From Amycolatopsis keratiniphila subsp. keratiniphila (GTDB lineage Bacteria > Actinomycetota > Actinomycetes > Mycobacteriales > Pseudonocardiaceae): 64,000 bases of DNA. The notes under the pieces are model-generated. The model was not told the DNA's origin. It saw only the letters and a program-made list of their open reading frames with translations, and made no database searches. A program made the position numbers and the translations under genes. The stretch spans positions 62,001 through 126,000 of the forward strand of contig NZ_LQMT02000036.1 of the NCBI RefSeq assembly GCF_001620365.2, in the 5' to 3' direction. Shown here piece after piece: positions 51,758 through 60,446 of this stretch. How positions within the stretch are numbered: position 1 is the stretch's first letter; every line of letters starts with the position of its first letter.

Positions 51758-54700
51758 CACAGCGACGCCGTGTACAGCACCGAGCGGACGTCGGCCGAGC
51801 CGTAGGCCAGCTCGCGCAGGAGCGCGGCGGTGCCTTCGTCCGGATCGATCAGCGCCACCTCGCGGCGCTCGTATTCGCGTGCGAGCTCGGGCGACACCAT
51901 GCCCGCGTGATCGTCCGAGGGCGCCCACGGTCCCCAGTGGACGGTCAGCGCGCGGCAGCCGGTGCGGTCCGCCCACTGTCCGCCGAGGGTTTCGAGCGCG
52001 TCGTTCGCCGCCGCGTAGTCGGTCTGCCCCCGGTTGCCCAGCACCGCGGAGATACTGCCGAAGAAGGTCACGAACCCGGGCCGCACGCCGAAATGCTCCA
52101 GCGCGTCGAGCAGTGCCCGCGCACCGTCCACTTTGGTCCCGTAGACCGTGCGGAACGACTGCTCGTCCTTGTCGGTCATCAGCTTGTCGTCGATCACCCC
52201 GGCCGCGTGGACGACGCCGTCGATGCGGCCGTAGCGGGTATGCAGATCCTTGACCACCTGCCGGACGGCGGCGGCGTCGCGCACGTCGAGCTGCCGGTAC
52301 GCCGCGGTACCGCCCGCCGCGGTGATCTGGTCGAGCGTCCGCGCGATCTCACGCTGGGCCAGCACGGTGCGCACCCGGCGTTCGATGTCCGCCAGCGAAC
52401 CGCCACGCGTGGCCAGCGCCGAGCGCATACCCGGCGCGTCACCGGGAAGGTCTTCGTCGCCGGGCTCGGCCGGCCACGGGGTGCGGCCCGCCAGCTCGAT
52501 CCGGCAGCCGCTCGCCGCCAGCGCGACCGCCGCCCGCGCGGTGATCCCGCGGGCACCACCGATCAGCAGCAGCACGGAATCCGCGTCGAGGCCCAGCGCC
52601 TTGACCTCTCCCCCACCGGGACCCGCGCCCGCGTACGCGACAGAACCGAGCGAACCCGCGGAAGGCTCGAACGCCGCGCGCCCCGCGGTGTCGTAGCGGA
52701 CGGCCGCCGGCCCGTCGGCGATCGCCTCTTCCAGCGCGATCCGGCCGAGGTCCACTGTGGACTCGACTTCGACCAGCCTGGTCGCCTCGCTCCGTTCCCG
52801 CGCGGCGGCGCGGACCAGACCGCGCAGCCCGGCGGTGTGCCCGGCGCCCGTCTCCGCCACCACGACCACCGCGCCCTTGGCGCTTTTGACGAGGCCGAAC
52901 ACCTGGGCGGCGACGGGTTCTTCGGCGTCCGACAGTGGGTTCAGCACGATGACGATGTCGGCATCGCTCTCTTCGGCCGGAAGACCGCCCGCGTCGGCGA
53001 ACACCGCGCGGACCGACTCGGCCAACTCCTCTTGGCCGGGCTCGAAGCTCACCGAGACGGTTTTGCCCGCCACCTTGGCGAGGTCGGGCGTGCCGAGCGG
53101 CGCCGACACGCGGTCGAGCAGGTACCGGGCGGGGGCGGTACCCGCGGGAGCCTCATAGAGGGTCGCCGCCACGGTGACCGGGGCGGCCGGTTCGAGCCAC
53201 TTCCGCAGCCGCGCGGCCAGCGCGCTCGCCGTCCGGTCGCGGCTGAGCTGATCCTGGGCGTCGTCGTGCACTCGTCCGGAGAGGCCGAGCTTCGCGAGCA
53301 GCGAGCCCGCGATCTCGGTGCGTTTGATCGAGTCGATGGAAAGATCCGCTTCCAGATCGAGATCGGCGTCGATCATCTCGGCCGGATAGCCGGTGCGTTC
53401 GCTGATCGCGCCGATCACGGTGGCCAGGACATCCGTGACAGGAGCCTCCGCGACCGGTTCCGGCTCGGGCACGACGACCGGGGCTTCGACCGGCGGCAGC
53501 AACGCGGGCACGACCGGCGCCTGCACCGGAGCGGGGACGAGCGGCGCGGTGCCGAGGTATCCCAGCATCACGTCCCGTTGCGCCGCCAGCAGTTCGCGGC
53601 TGGTGCGGAGGAATTCGACGACGGCCTGGTCACGACCGGGCGCGGGCTGGTTCATGGTCGTCCTCGGGATTCGTCGGGCGGGCACGAGCCCATGGGCGGG
53701 GACCTCGCCACCGGGCGCGCGGACGGTCTGGCCGTCCACGGTCCAGGCGGGTTCGGGGAGCGGGCCGACGCGGACACGGCCGCGGAAGAGCCGTTCGGTA
53801 CGCACATCGACGCCGGTGAGCGCCAGGCGCGCGAGCGCGGTGAGGAATCCGCGCAGCCCCGGTCCACCGGGGTCGCACGCGATCACGGTGTGCGGACGGT
53901 CGCCGAGGATCTCCCTGGCCAGCCGGGAAAGCACCTGCCCCGGGCCCGCCTCGACGAACGTGCGCGCGCCCGCCGCGTACATGTCCTCGATCAGTTCCAC
54001 GAAGCGAACCGGCGAGCCGATCTGCGCGGCGAGTTCGGCGCGGACCGCCCCGGCTTCGTACGGCCGTGCGGTGCGGTTCGACCACACCGGCGGCCCCGGC
54101 TCACCGATCTCGGCGTTGTCGAGATCGACGGCGAACACGTCGCTCGCCCCGGCCACCAGCGGGCTGTGGAAGGCGCAGGCGACCGGGATCCGTTTGGCGC
54201 CGATCCCCTGTGCCCGCAGTTCGCGGACCGCCTCCTCGATGGCGGCCGTCGGTCCGGAAAGGACGGTCTGGCCGGGTGCGTTGTGGTTGGCCAGTACCAC
54301 GTCCGGATGGTCGAGGGCGGCGGCCAGTTCGTCACGGGACGCCTTCACCGCGGCCATCGCGCCCGGGTCGGCGCCCGCGACTTCGGCGATCGAACGGGCC
54401 CTCGCCCGGCTGAGCGCCACCAAGGTCGCGGTGTCGAACGCGCCCGCCACCGACAGCGCGGTCAGTTCGCCGTAGCTGTGCCCTGCCAGCAGATCCGGCC
54501 GGACACCGAGGTCGGCGAGCAGGCGGCAGACCGCCGATTCCACGAGCCCGAGCGCGGGCTGCGCGACACGAGTGTCCTTGAGCGCCTCGTCTTGCGCGGT
54601 GCGAGCGTCCTCAGTGAAGGCCCGTGGCGGGAACGCGGTCGCGGCGACGTCGGGAGCGAGCCCCAGAACGTCCGCCAGTTCGGGGAAGTGCACGAACAGC

Positions 54701-57700
54701 TCCGCCAGCATCCCCGTCCGCTGGCTGCCCTGTCCGGGGAACAGGAACGCGACCGCGCCGGCCTCGGTGTCCTGCGCGACGAGCCCTCCGCCGTTCTCGG
54801 CGGCGTCACGCAGTTCGGCGAGATCACTTGCGACGACCGCGAGGCGCACCGGCTCGGATCCGCCTCGCTCGGCGGCGAGGGCGGCGATCTCCCGCAGCGG
54901 ACGACCTTCGTTGGCCGCCAGCAGATCCCGCAGCGCGGCCCGAGCGGTCTCCACGTCGGCGCCGCGGAGCAGGACCAGCTCGGCGTCCCAGTCACGCGGG
55001 CCGTGCCGCCGTCCCGGCGGGACTCCCGGGGCGGCGAGCACCGCGTGGAAGTTGGTCCCACCGAACCCGAACGCGCTCACTCCGGCGAACTCGCGTCCGC
55101 GCGGAACCGGCGCCGGCCGGGCGCCGGTGGAGAAGGTGAAGGGACTGCTCTCGGCGTCCCAGGCGGGGTTCGGCCTGCTCAGGTGCAGCGTGGGCGGCAC
55201 GACCTCGTGCCACAGCGCCAGCGCCGCCTTCATCAGGCCCGCCAGCCCCGCGGCGCATTTCGTGTGCCCGATCTGGCTCTTCACCGAACCCAGCGCGCAC
55301 GTGCCGGGCCCGGCACCCGCGGCGAGGAAGAACTCGGTGAGCGTCGTCAGTTCGGTGGCGTCGCCGACGACCGTGCCGGTGCCGTGCGCCTCCACCAGCG
55401 AGACGTCCGCCGGGGACACCCCGGCGTCGCGATAGGCCCGCGCGAGGGCTCGCCGTTGTCCCTCGGGACGCGGCGCGGTGAGACCGAGCGCCTTGCCGTC
55501 GCTGGCGGCGCCGACCCCCTTGACCACGGCGTACACCCGGTCGCCGTCGCGTTCGGCGTCGGAACGCCGCTTGAGCACGAGGCACGCGACGCCCTCGCCG
55601 AGCGCGATCCCGTCCGCCGACGCGTCGAACGGACGGCATCGCCCGGTCGGCGACAGCGCACCCGCGGAGGTGAACATGAGGTAGTCGTTGACCCCGTTGT
55701 GCAGGTCGACGGCGCCGCACAGGACCATCGAGCTCGTGCCCGCCCGCAGTTCCTTCACCGCGAGGTCGAGCGCGGCCAGCGAGGAACCGCAAGCGGCGTC
55801 CACCGTGTAGTTGGTGCCGCCGAGGTCGAGCCGGTTCGCGATCCGGCCGGAGATGACGTTGGCGAGTGTGCCGGGGAACGAGTCCTCGGTCAGTTCCGGC
55901 AACTGCGCGAGGAGTTCTTCGGGGACGTCCTCGAGATAGCTCGGCAGCAGCGCGCGCAGGACACCGGCGTTCGCCAGGTCTCCTCCGGCCTCGGCACCGA
56001 AGATGACGCTGGTGCGCTCGCGGTCGAAGCCGCCTTCGCCATAGCCCGCGTCTTCGAGGGCACGCCGCGCCGTCTGCAGGGAGACCAGCTGGGCCGGGTC
56101 GATACTGCCCATCGACTTGGGCGGGATCCCGTACGCGAGCGGGTCGAAGTCCACCGGAGGCAGGAAACCTCCCCACTTCGACGTCGACTGGCCGGCGTAG
56201 ATCTCCTTGTCCCAGCGCTGATCCGGCACCTCGGTGACCGCGTCGGCGCCGCGCAGGACGTTCGACCAGAAGGCCGGGAGATCGGGTGCGCCGGGGAAGA
56301 CGCACGCCATCCCGACGATCGCGATGTCACCGTCCACAACGGACTCTTCGGCGGGAGCGCGGGCGGCGAGCAGTTCCGCCGCGCCCGCGGTGACGTCCCG
56401 GTGCAACGCGGCGATGTCGGTACGGTCTTCGCGCAGGACGGTCACCTGCCCCGCCATGTACATCCCCTCGGCGAGCTGGCCGAGCGTGTCGACCTCGACG
56501 AGCGCGTCGCCTTCCCGCCGGATGCCCTTGCTGGCGATCCGCAGCCGTCCGGTGTTCAGCTCCTCCAGCCGTTGCCAGACCTCCTGCGGCGGGACGCCGT
56601 CCGCGCGGAGCCCGGCCTTCAGCGCGGCGAACTCGTCGGTGTACGGGCTGGGCAGGCACCGGGTGAGGTGCCCGGGCGCCGTCTCCAGGGTGACCGTGGA
56701 CCCGGCGCCGAGCACCCGGTCCTGGAAGGTTTCGGTGATGGCGCCGTGGGTCACGGCTTCCTCGGTGAACAGGTACGCGGTGCCCATCAGGACGCCGACG
56801 CCGCCGCTCAGGGGCTCGGCCATCGCCGACACCATGGCGGCGGAGCGGGCGTCGTGGATCCCGCCCGCGAGCAGGATCTCGACGTCATCGGCGCCGTGTT
56901 CGCGTAGGACGTCCAGCTGCTGCTCCCACAGCACGAAGCTCGACCGCGGGCCGATGTGCCCGCCGCATTCGGCGCCCTCGAAGACGAACCGGCGGATCCC
57001 GGCGTCGAGGAACTGACGTAGCAGGATCGGTGACGGCACGTGGAGGAAGGTCGCGATGCCCTCGGCCTCCAGCGCCTTGGCCTGCGCTGGTTTCCCGCCC
57101 GCGATCAGCACGCAGCGCGGGCGCGCGGCCCGGATCGCCGCGAGCTGCTCGGCGCGCAGCGCCTCCGGGACGAAGCCGAGGATGCCCGCTCCCCAAGGCC
57201 GTTCGCCGAGCGCTTCGGCCGTGCGCCCGAGCAGTTCGGTGGTCTTGGCGCCGTTCGCGGTGGCCACCGCGACGAACGGGAAGCCGTCGTTCGCGGCGAC
57301 AGCGGCGGCGAAACCGGGCTGGTCGCTCACCCGCGTCATCGGCCCCTGCACGACCGGCAGCCGGGTCCCCAACGTGCGGCACAGCCGTACGCCTTGGTCC
57401 GAGGGGATCACTGACGGCGCCGCGAGCGACCGCACGACCGAACGAACAGCGCTTTCCGCGTCCTCGAAGCGTTTCGCGAACAACGCGCTGAGTCCGTCGT
57501 CCGCCCTGGCGAGCTCGTTCCGGGCCGCCGCGGGCACGTCGGCCTCGGGGAACAGGCCGAGTCCGTCGAGCACCACCCCCGCCGCGCCGCCGGCGATCGC
57601 GGCCGCCGCCGTGCGCGGCCCGATGCCCCCGTACGCCCACACCGGGACGTCCTCGCCGAACCGCTCCAGCAACCGTTGCAGCAGGACGAACGTGGTGAGG

Positions 57701-58065
57701 TCGGAGCCGCCCGCTTCGGCTCCCTTCGCCACCAGACCGGAGGCGCCGGCGTCGAGCATGCGGACGGCCTGCTCGGCACCGGTCACCTCGGCCAGCACGG
57801 GGAGGCCGGCCCTGCCCCGCCAGACCGCCCCCTCGGCCAGCAGCACGAGCCCCGCGCCGCTTTCCCGCACTTCTTCGTCCCGCACGGTGCGACCGGCCGG
57901 GATCCGGACACCGAACGGGACTCGTCTGTCCGATGTGGACACTGTGGACCCGATTTCGACGATCCCGAGCCCGCCGCCCCTGGCGACGGCGGCCGCCAGC
58001 CCCGGATCCGGACGTCCGAGCGGGTTGACGCCGAGTACCCGCGTGCGCGCCGTCGCATGACTCAC
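51754..58065 (-). CDS. PUFA-synthase-like PKS A (tandem NMO/ER-KS-AT-ACP-KR)
   Basis: 2103 aa. Two nitronate-monooxygenase/PfaD-type FMN-barrel segments open the protein: about 1-215 (GAEAGG at 115-120, probably degenerate) and 225-530 (GAECGGH at 364-370). Then KS 580-1010 (Cys759, His894, His934), AT 1104-1400 (GHSYGE, Ser1197; AFHS suggests malonyl-CoA), ACP with the PUFA-type motif LSIDSIKRTEI (Ser1579), and KR about 1830-2050 (GGARGITA, Ser2004, Tyr2017). With DH from PKS B the pair has every activity for iterative, partly reducing chain growth, as in PUFA or heterocyst-glycolipid synthases. Start GTG 58065 with GGAGG 7 bp upstream. The product is not predictable. Confidence 0.87.
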   Translation of the reverse strand: MSHATARTRVLGVNPLGRPDPGLAAAVARGGGLGIVEIGSTVSTSDRRVPFGVRIPAGRTVRDEEVRESGAGLVLLAEGAVWRGRAGLPVLAEVTGAEQAVRMLDAGASGLVAKGAEAGGSDLTTFVLLQRLLERFGEDVPVWAYGGIGPRTAAAAIAGGAAGVVLDGLGLFPEADVPAAARNELARADDGLSALFAKRFEDAESAVRSVVRSLAAPSVIPSDQGVRLCRTLGTRLPVVQGPMTRVSDQPGFAAAVAANDGFPFVAVATANGAKTTELLGRTAEALGERPWGAGILGFVPEALRAEQLAAIRAARPRCVLIAGGKPAQAKALEAEGIATFLHVPSPILLRQFLDAGIRRFVFEGAECGGHIGPRSSFVLWEQQLDVLREHGADDVEILLAGGIHDARSAAMVSAMAEPLSGGVGVLMGTAYLFTEEAVTHGAITETFQDRVLGAGSTVTLETAPGHLTRCLPSPYTDEFAALKAGLRADGVPPQEVWQRLEELNTGRLRIASKGIRREGDALVEVDTLGQLAEGMYMAGQVTVLREDRTDIAALHRDVTAGAAELLAARAPAEESVVDGDIAIVGMACVFPGAPDLPAFWSNVLRGADAVTEVPDQRWDKEIYAGQSTSKWGGFLPPVDFDPLAYGIPPKSMGSIDPAQLVSLQTARRALEDAGYGEGGFDRERTSVIFGAEAGGDLANAGVLRALLPSYLEDVPEELLAQLPELTEDSFPGTLANVISGRIANRLDLGGTNYTVDAACGSSLAALDLAVKELRAGTSSMVLCGAVDLHNGVNDYLMFTSAGALSPTGRCRPFDASADGIALGEGVACLVLKRRSDAERDGDRVYAVVKGVGAASDGKALGLTAPRPEGQRRALARAYRDAGVSPADVSLVEAHGTGTVVGDATELTTLTEFFLAAGAGPGTCALGSVKSQIGHTKCAAGLAGLMKAALALWHEVVPPTLHLSRPNPAWDAESSPFTFSTGARPAPVPRGREFAGVSAFGFGGTNFHAVLAAPGVPPGRRHGPRDWDAELVLLRGADVETARAALRDLLAANEGRPLREIAALAAERGGSEPVRLAVVASDLAELRDAAENGGGLVAQDTEAGAVAFLFPGQGSQRTGMLAELFVHFPELADVLGLAPDVAATAFPPRAFTEDARTAQDEALKDTRVAQPALGLVESAVCRLLADLGVRPDLLAGHSYGELTALSVAGAFDTATLVALSRARARSIAEVAGADPGAMAAVKASRDELAAALDHPDVVLANHNAPGQTVLSGPTAAIEEAVRELRAQGIGAKRIPVACAFHSPLVAGASDVFAVDLDNAEIGEPGPPVWSNRTARPYEAGAVRAELAAQIGSPVRFVELIEDMYAAGARTFVEAGPGQVLSRLAREILGDRPHTVIACDPGGPGLRGFLTALARLALTGVDVRTERLFRGRVRVGPLPEPAWTVDGQTVRAPGGEVPAHGLVPARRIPRTTMNQPAPGRDQAVVEFLRTSRELLAAQRDVMLGYLGTAPLVPAPVQAPVVPALLPPVEAPVVVPEPEPVAEAPVTDVLATVIGAISERTGYPAEMIDADLDLEADLSIDSIKRTEIAGSLLAKLGLSGRVHDDAQDQLSRDRTASALAARLRKWLEPAAPVTVAATLYEAPAGTAPARYLLDRVSAPLGTPDLAKVAGKTVSVSFEPGQEELAESVRAVFADAGGLPAEESDADIVIVLNPLSDAEEPVAAQVFGLVKSAKGAVVVVAETGAGHTAGLRGLVRAAARERSEATRLVEVESTVDLGRIALEEAIADGPAAVRYDTAGRAAFEPSAGSLGSVAYAGAGPGGGEVKALGLDADSVLLLIGGARGITARAAVALAASGCRIELAGRTPWPAEPGDEDLPGDAPGMRSALATRGGSLADIERRVRTVLAQREIARTLDQITAAGGTAAYRQLDVRDAAAVRQVVKDLHTRYGRIDGVVHAAGVIDDKLMTDKDEQSFRTVYGTKVDGARALLDALEHFGVRPGFVTFFGSISAVLGNRGQTDYAAANDALETLGGQWADRTGCRALTVHWGPWAPSDDHAGMVSPELAREYERREVALIDPDEGTAALLRELAYGSADVRSVLYTASLW

Positions 58066-58368
58066 CGGCGGACCTCCTGTTCGGCTGGGGCTGGTCGAAC
58101 CTCGCCGGGTTCGGCGATCTTTCAGCGGGATTCACAAGAAATAACCTACTTGCCGCAGAGAGCGCAATACTTTCGTGTGAAAACTCGGAAAACAAGGGAA
58201 CGCATGCTAAAGTCCGGCGCCGGAAACAAATATGTCGACACCGCCAGAACAAGCCTCCGACCTGCACTTTTATCACGGCCGTCGGCGATTTCGACAACGC
58301 ATTGCTCACCGATATAACAAAACACAAGAATTGTCATCGAACGCAGAATCGATAACCATGGAGCGCAT
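58066..58368. promoter_or_regulatory. AT-rich divergent promoter region of the PKS cluster
   Basis: 303 bp between the PKS operon (minus) and the SDR/AKR operon (plus). From about 58130 it is markedly AT-richer than anything nearby. A possible plus-strand promoter is TTGTCA (58331-58336), 16 bp, TAACCA (58353-58358), which is weak. Such spacers are typical targets of nucleoid silencers and pathway regulators; no regulator gene is in the cluster. Confidence 0.45.
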
Positions 58369-59169
58369 GTGGAAGTGACAGGACGGGTCGTCGTGCTGAC
58401 CGGCGCGGCACACGGTATCGGCGCCGCCATGGCCAGGCGGTTCGCCGCCGAAGGCGCCGCCGGGGTGGTGGTCTCCGATCTCGATCTCGAGGGCGCGGAA
58501 GAGGTCGTCGCCGGGATCACCGCCGCGGGCGGCACCGCGATCGCGCGCCACGCCGACGCGTCGTCCAAAGAGGACTTGAAGATGCTGGTGACCGAGGCCC
58601 GCGCGGCGTTCGGCCCGGTGGACCTCTTCTGCTCCAACGCCGGGGCCGCGTTCGGGACCGGGGTGCACGCCGCGGACGAGCAGTGGACGCGGTCGTGGGC
58701 GATCAACGTCATGCAGCATGTGCACGCCGCACAGGTCGCGCTCCCCGCGATGCTGAGCCGGGGCCACGGATACCTGCTGATCACGGCCTCGGGCGCGGGT
58801 CTGCTGGGCACGCCCGGCGACGCGCCGTACTCGGTGACCAAGCACGCGGCCGTCGGCCTCGCCGAATGGCTGGCCATCACCTACCGTCCGCGCGGGGTGC
58901 GGGTCAGCGCGCTGTGCCCGCTCGGCGTGCGGACCGCGCTGCTGGAGCCGGGTATCGCCGCCGGCCACCCCGCCGCGCTCGCGATCGCCGCCGCGGCGCC
59001 GCTGCTGGAACCGGAGGACGTCGCGGAGTCCGTCGTGCACGGGCTGGCGTCGGAGGAGTTCCTGATCCTGCCGCACGAATCGGTGCGGGAGACCTACGCC
59101 CGCAAGGCGGCCGGGCTCGACGAATGGATCGACCGCACCATCCTCGAAACCGGCGCGCGGAAGAGGTGA
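58369..59169 (+). CDS. Short-chain dehydrogenase/reductase of the PKS cluster
   Basis: 266-aa SDR: TGAAHGIG cofactor loop, SNAG, catalytic Ser in ITASGAG and YSVTK. LCPLGVRT follows the active site. Likely oxidises or reduces a hydroxyl or ketone of the cluster product. Start GTG 58369, five bases after GGAG; an overlapping six-codon frame (58358-58378) precedes it. Ends 2 bp before the AKR-fold gene, so the two are co-translated. Confidence 0.87.
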   Translation: MEVTGRVVVLTGAAHGIGAAMARRFAAEGAAGVVVSDLDLEGAEEVVAGITAAGGTAIARHADASSKEDLKMLVTEARAAFGPVDLFCSNAGAAFGTGVHAADEQWTRSWAINVMQHVHAAQVALPAMLSRGHGYLLITASGAGLLGTPGDAPYSVTKHAAVGLAEWLAITYRPRGVRVSALCPLGVRTALLEPGIAAGHPAALAIAAAAPLLEPEDVAESVVHGLASEEFLILPHESVRETYARKAAGLDEWIDRTILETGARKR

Positions 59170-59171
59170 CC

Positions 59172-60137
59172 ATGGAGTACCGCAGGCTCGGCGCGAGCGG
59201 GCTGTCCGTCAGTGAGATCTCCTACGGCAACTGGCTCACCCACCCCGACGGCGCGGAATGCGTGCAGGCCGCGCTCGACGCGGGCATCACGACGTTCCAC
59301 ACCGCGGCCGCTTGGGACGGCGGTGCCGCCGAAGAGAACCTCGCCGCGGCGCTGAGCCACGCGCGCCGCGACGATCTCGTGCTGTGCACCGGTGTCTTCT
59401 GGCCGGAAGGCCCGGGCGTCAACGCCGCCGGTCTCAGCCGCAAGCACCTGATGACTTCGGTGAACGGCTCGCTGCGACGGCTGCGCACCGACTACCTCGA
59501 CGTCTACCAGTTGCTGCGGTTCGACTACCGCACGCCGCTGGAGGAGACCTTCCTCGCGCTGTCGGATCTGGTGCGGCAGGGGAAGATCCTCTACGCGGGT
59601 ACCGCGGAATGGACCGCGGAACAGCTGCTGGAAGCGCGGCCGATCGCCGAGCGGCACGGTGTCCCGCTGGTGGCGAACCAGCCGCACTACTCGATGCTCT
59701 GGCGGGTCGCCGAGGCCCAGGTGATGCCGGTGTGCGAACGGTCCGGGATCGGCCAGTTCGCGTCGGTCCCCCTCGCGCAGGGCGTGCTGACCGGCAAGTA
59801 CCGGCCGGGCGAGATCCCGCCGGACTCCAGGGGCGCGAAGGCTGTCGAGACGAGGCCGCTGCTGCTGCCGGATCTCCTCGAACGCGTCGGCATGCTGCGC
59901 GGCGTCGCCGACGAGGCCGGGCTGACCATGGCCCAGCTGGCGCTCGCGTGGACGTTGCAGCACAACACCGTCGCGTCGGTGGTGATGGGCGCGAGCACCG
60001 CCGCCCAGGTGACCGAGAACGCGAAGGCGGCCGGGGTGGTGCTGGACCTCGACGCGCTGACGCGCATCGATCACCTGCTGGGCAGCTTCGTGCAGACGGA
60101 TCCGCGGCTGACCTGGTCGCCGCCGGCGACCACCTGA
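59172..60137 (+). CDS. Aldo/keto-reductase-fold protein lacking the catalytic tetrad
   Basis: 321 aa with the AKR barrel throughout: MEYRRLGASGLSVSEISYGN start, GLSRKHL, PLEETF, NQPHYSM and SPLAQG-like PLAQGVLTGKY, closest to the Kv-beta/EryBII group. The four catalytic positions are changed: the DTA...Y motif reads FHTAAAW (Asp to His, Tyr to Trp), the Lys strand reads LCTGVFW (Lys to Gly), and the His/Asn strand reads YQLLRFD (to Leu). Normal hydride transfer with acid catalysis is therefore unlikely; a binding role or different chemistry is possible. Followed by a strong palindrome 11 bp after the stop. Confidence 0.85.
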   Translation: MEYRRLGASGLSVSEISYGNWLTHPDGAECVQAALDAGITTFHTAAAWDGGAAEENLAAALSHARRDDLVLCTGVFWPEGPGVNAAGLSRKHLMTSVNGSLRRLRTDYLDVYQLLRFDYRTPLEETFLALSDLVRQGKILYAGTAEWTAEQLLEARPIAERHGVPLVANQPHYSMLWRVAEAQVMPVCERSGIGQFASVPLAQGVLTGKYRPGEIPPDSRGAKAVETRPLLLPDLLERVGMLRGVADEAGLTMAQLALAWTLQHNTVASVVMGASTAAQVTENAKAAGVVLDLDALTRIDHLLGSFVQTDPRLTWSPPATT

Positions 60138-60147
60138 CGCCTCGCTT

Positions 60148-60212
60148 CACAAGTACGTGAAGGCCCCCTTCATTGCGTCTAGCGCAGTGAAGGGGGCCTT
60201 CACGTACTTGTG
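60148..60212. terminator. Gene-end palindrome, GAAGGCCCCC family
   Basis: 30-nt arms (60148-60177 and 60183-60212) with one G-T pair and the 5-nt loop TCTAG. The stem includes AAGTACGTGAAGGCCCCC, nearly identical to 21023-21081. It starts 11 bp after the AKR stop. Together with the next element it fills most of the 309-bp gap to the TetR gene. Confidence 0.85.
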
Positions 60213-60280
60213 TTCGTGCTCGTGAATGGGGTGCTGGAGGTGTGTCGCGAAAGCGGTACCGGCCCGGCCACGCAGCCGAC

Positions 60281-60333
60281 GTTGCGAAAGCCACTTTCGC
60301 AACCTTCAACGTTGCGAAAGTGGCTTTCGCAAC
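60281..60333. repeat. Nested palindrome, GCGAAAG family
   Basis: Arms 60281-60303 and 60311-60333 are exact 23-nt reverse complements and identical to the arms at 14405-14457. Just after it, near 60364-60380, stands an unpaired ACGTCCCAAATCCTCC, one arm of the palindrome type seen at 160-202 without its partner. Confidence 0.85.
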
Positions 60334-60446
60334 CCCGGTCGAGGCCGACACCCGGCACCACTCAACGTCCCAAATCCTCCCCGCCCGACCAAGCCACGGC
60401 GGTCTTGCGGTGCCATCAAGCTCCGAGGCCCGACCGCTCCTGCCAC

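Noticed and set aside
51907-56907. Plus-strand open frame of 1666 codons opposite PKS A
   Set aside because: Antisense shadow of a gene with intact KS, AT, ACP and KR motifs; its own translation has no recognisable fold.
58358-58378. Six-codon leader frame (MERMWK) overlapping the SDR start
   Set aside because: The GGAG inside it is better explained as the SDR ribosome site; no attenuator stems or codon bias support a leader peptide.
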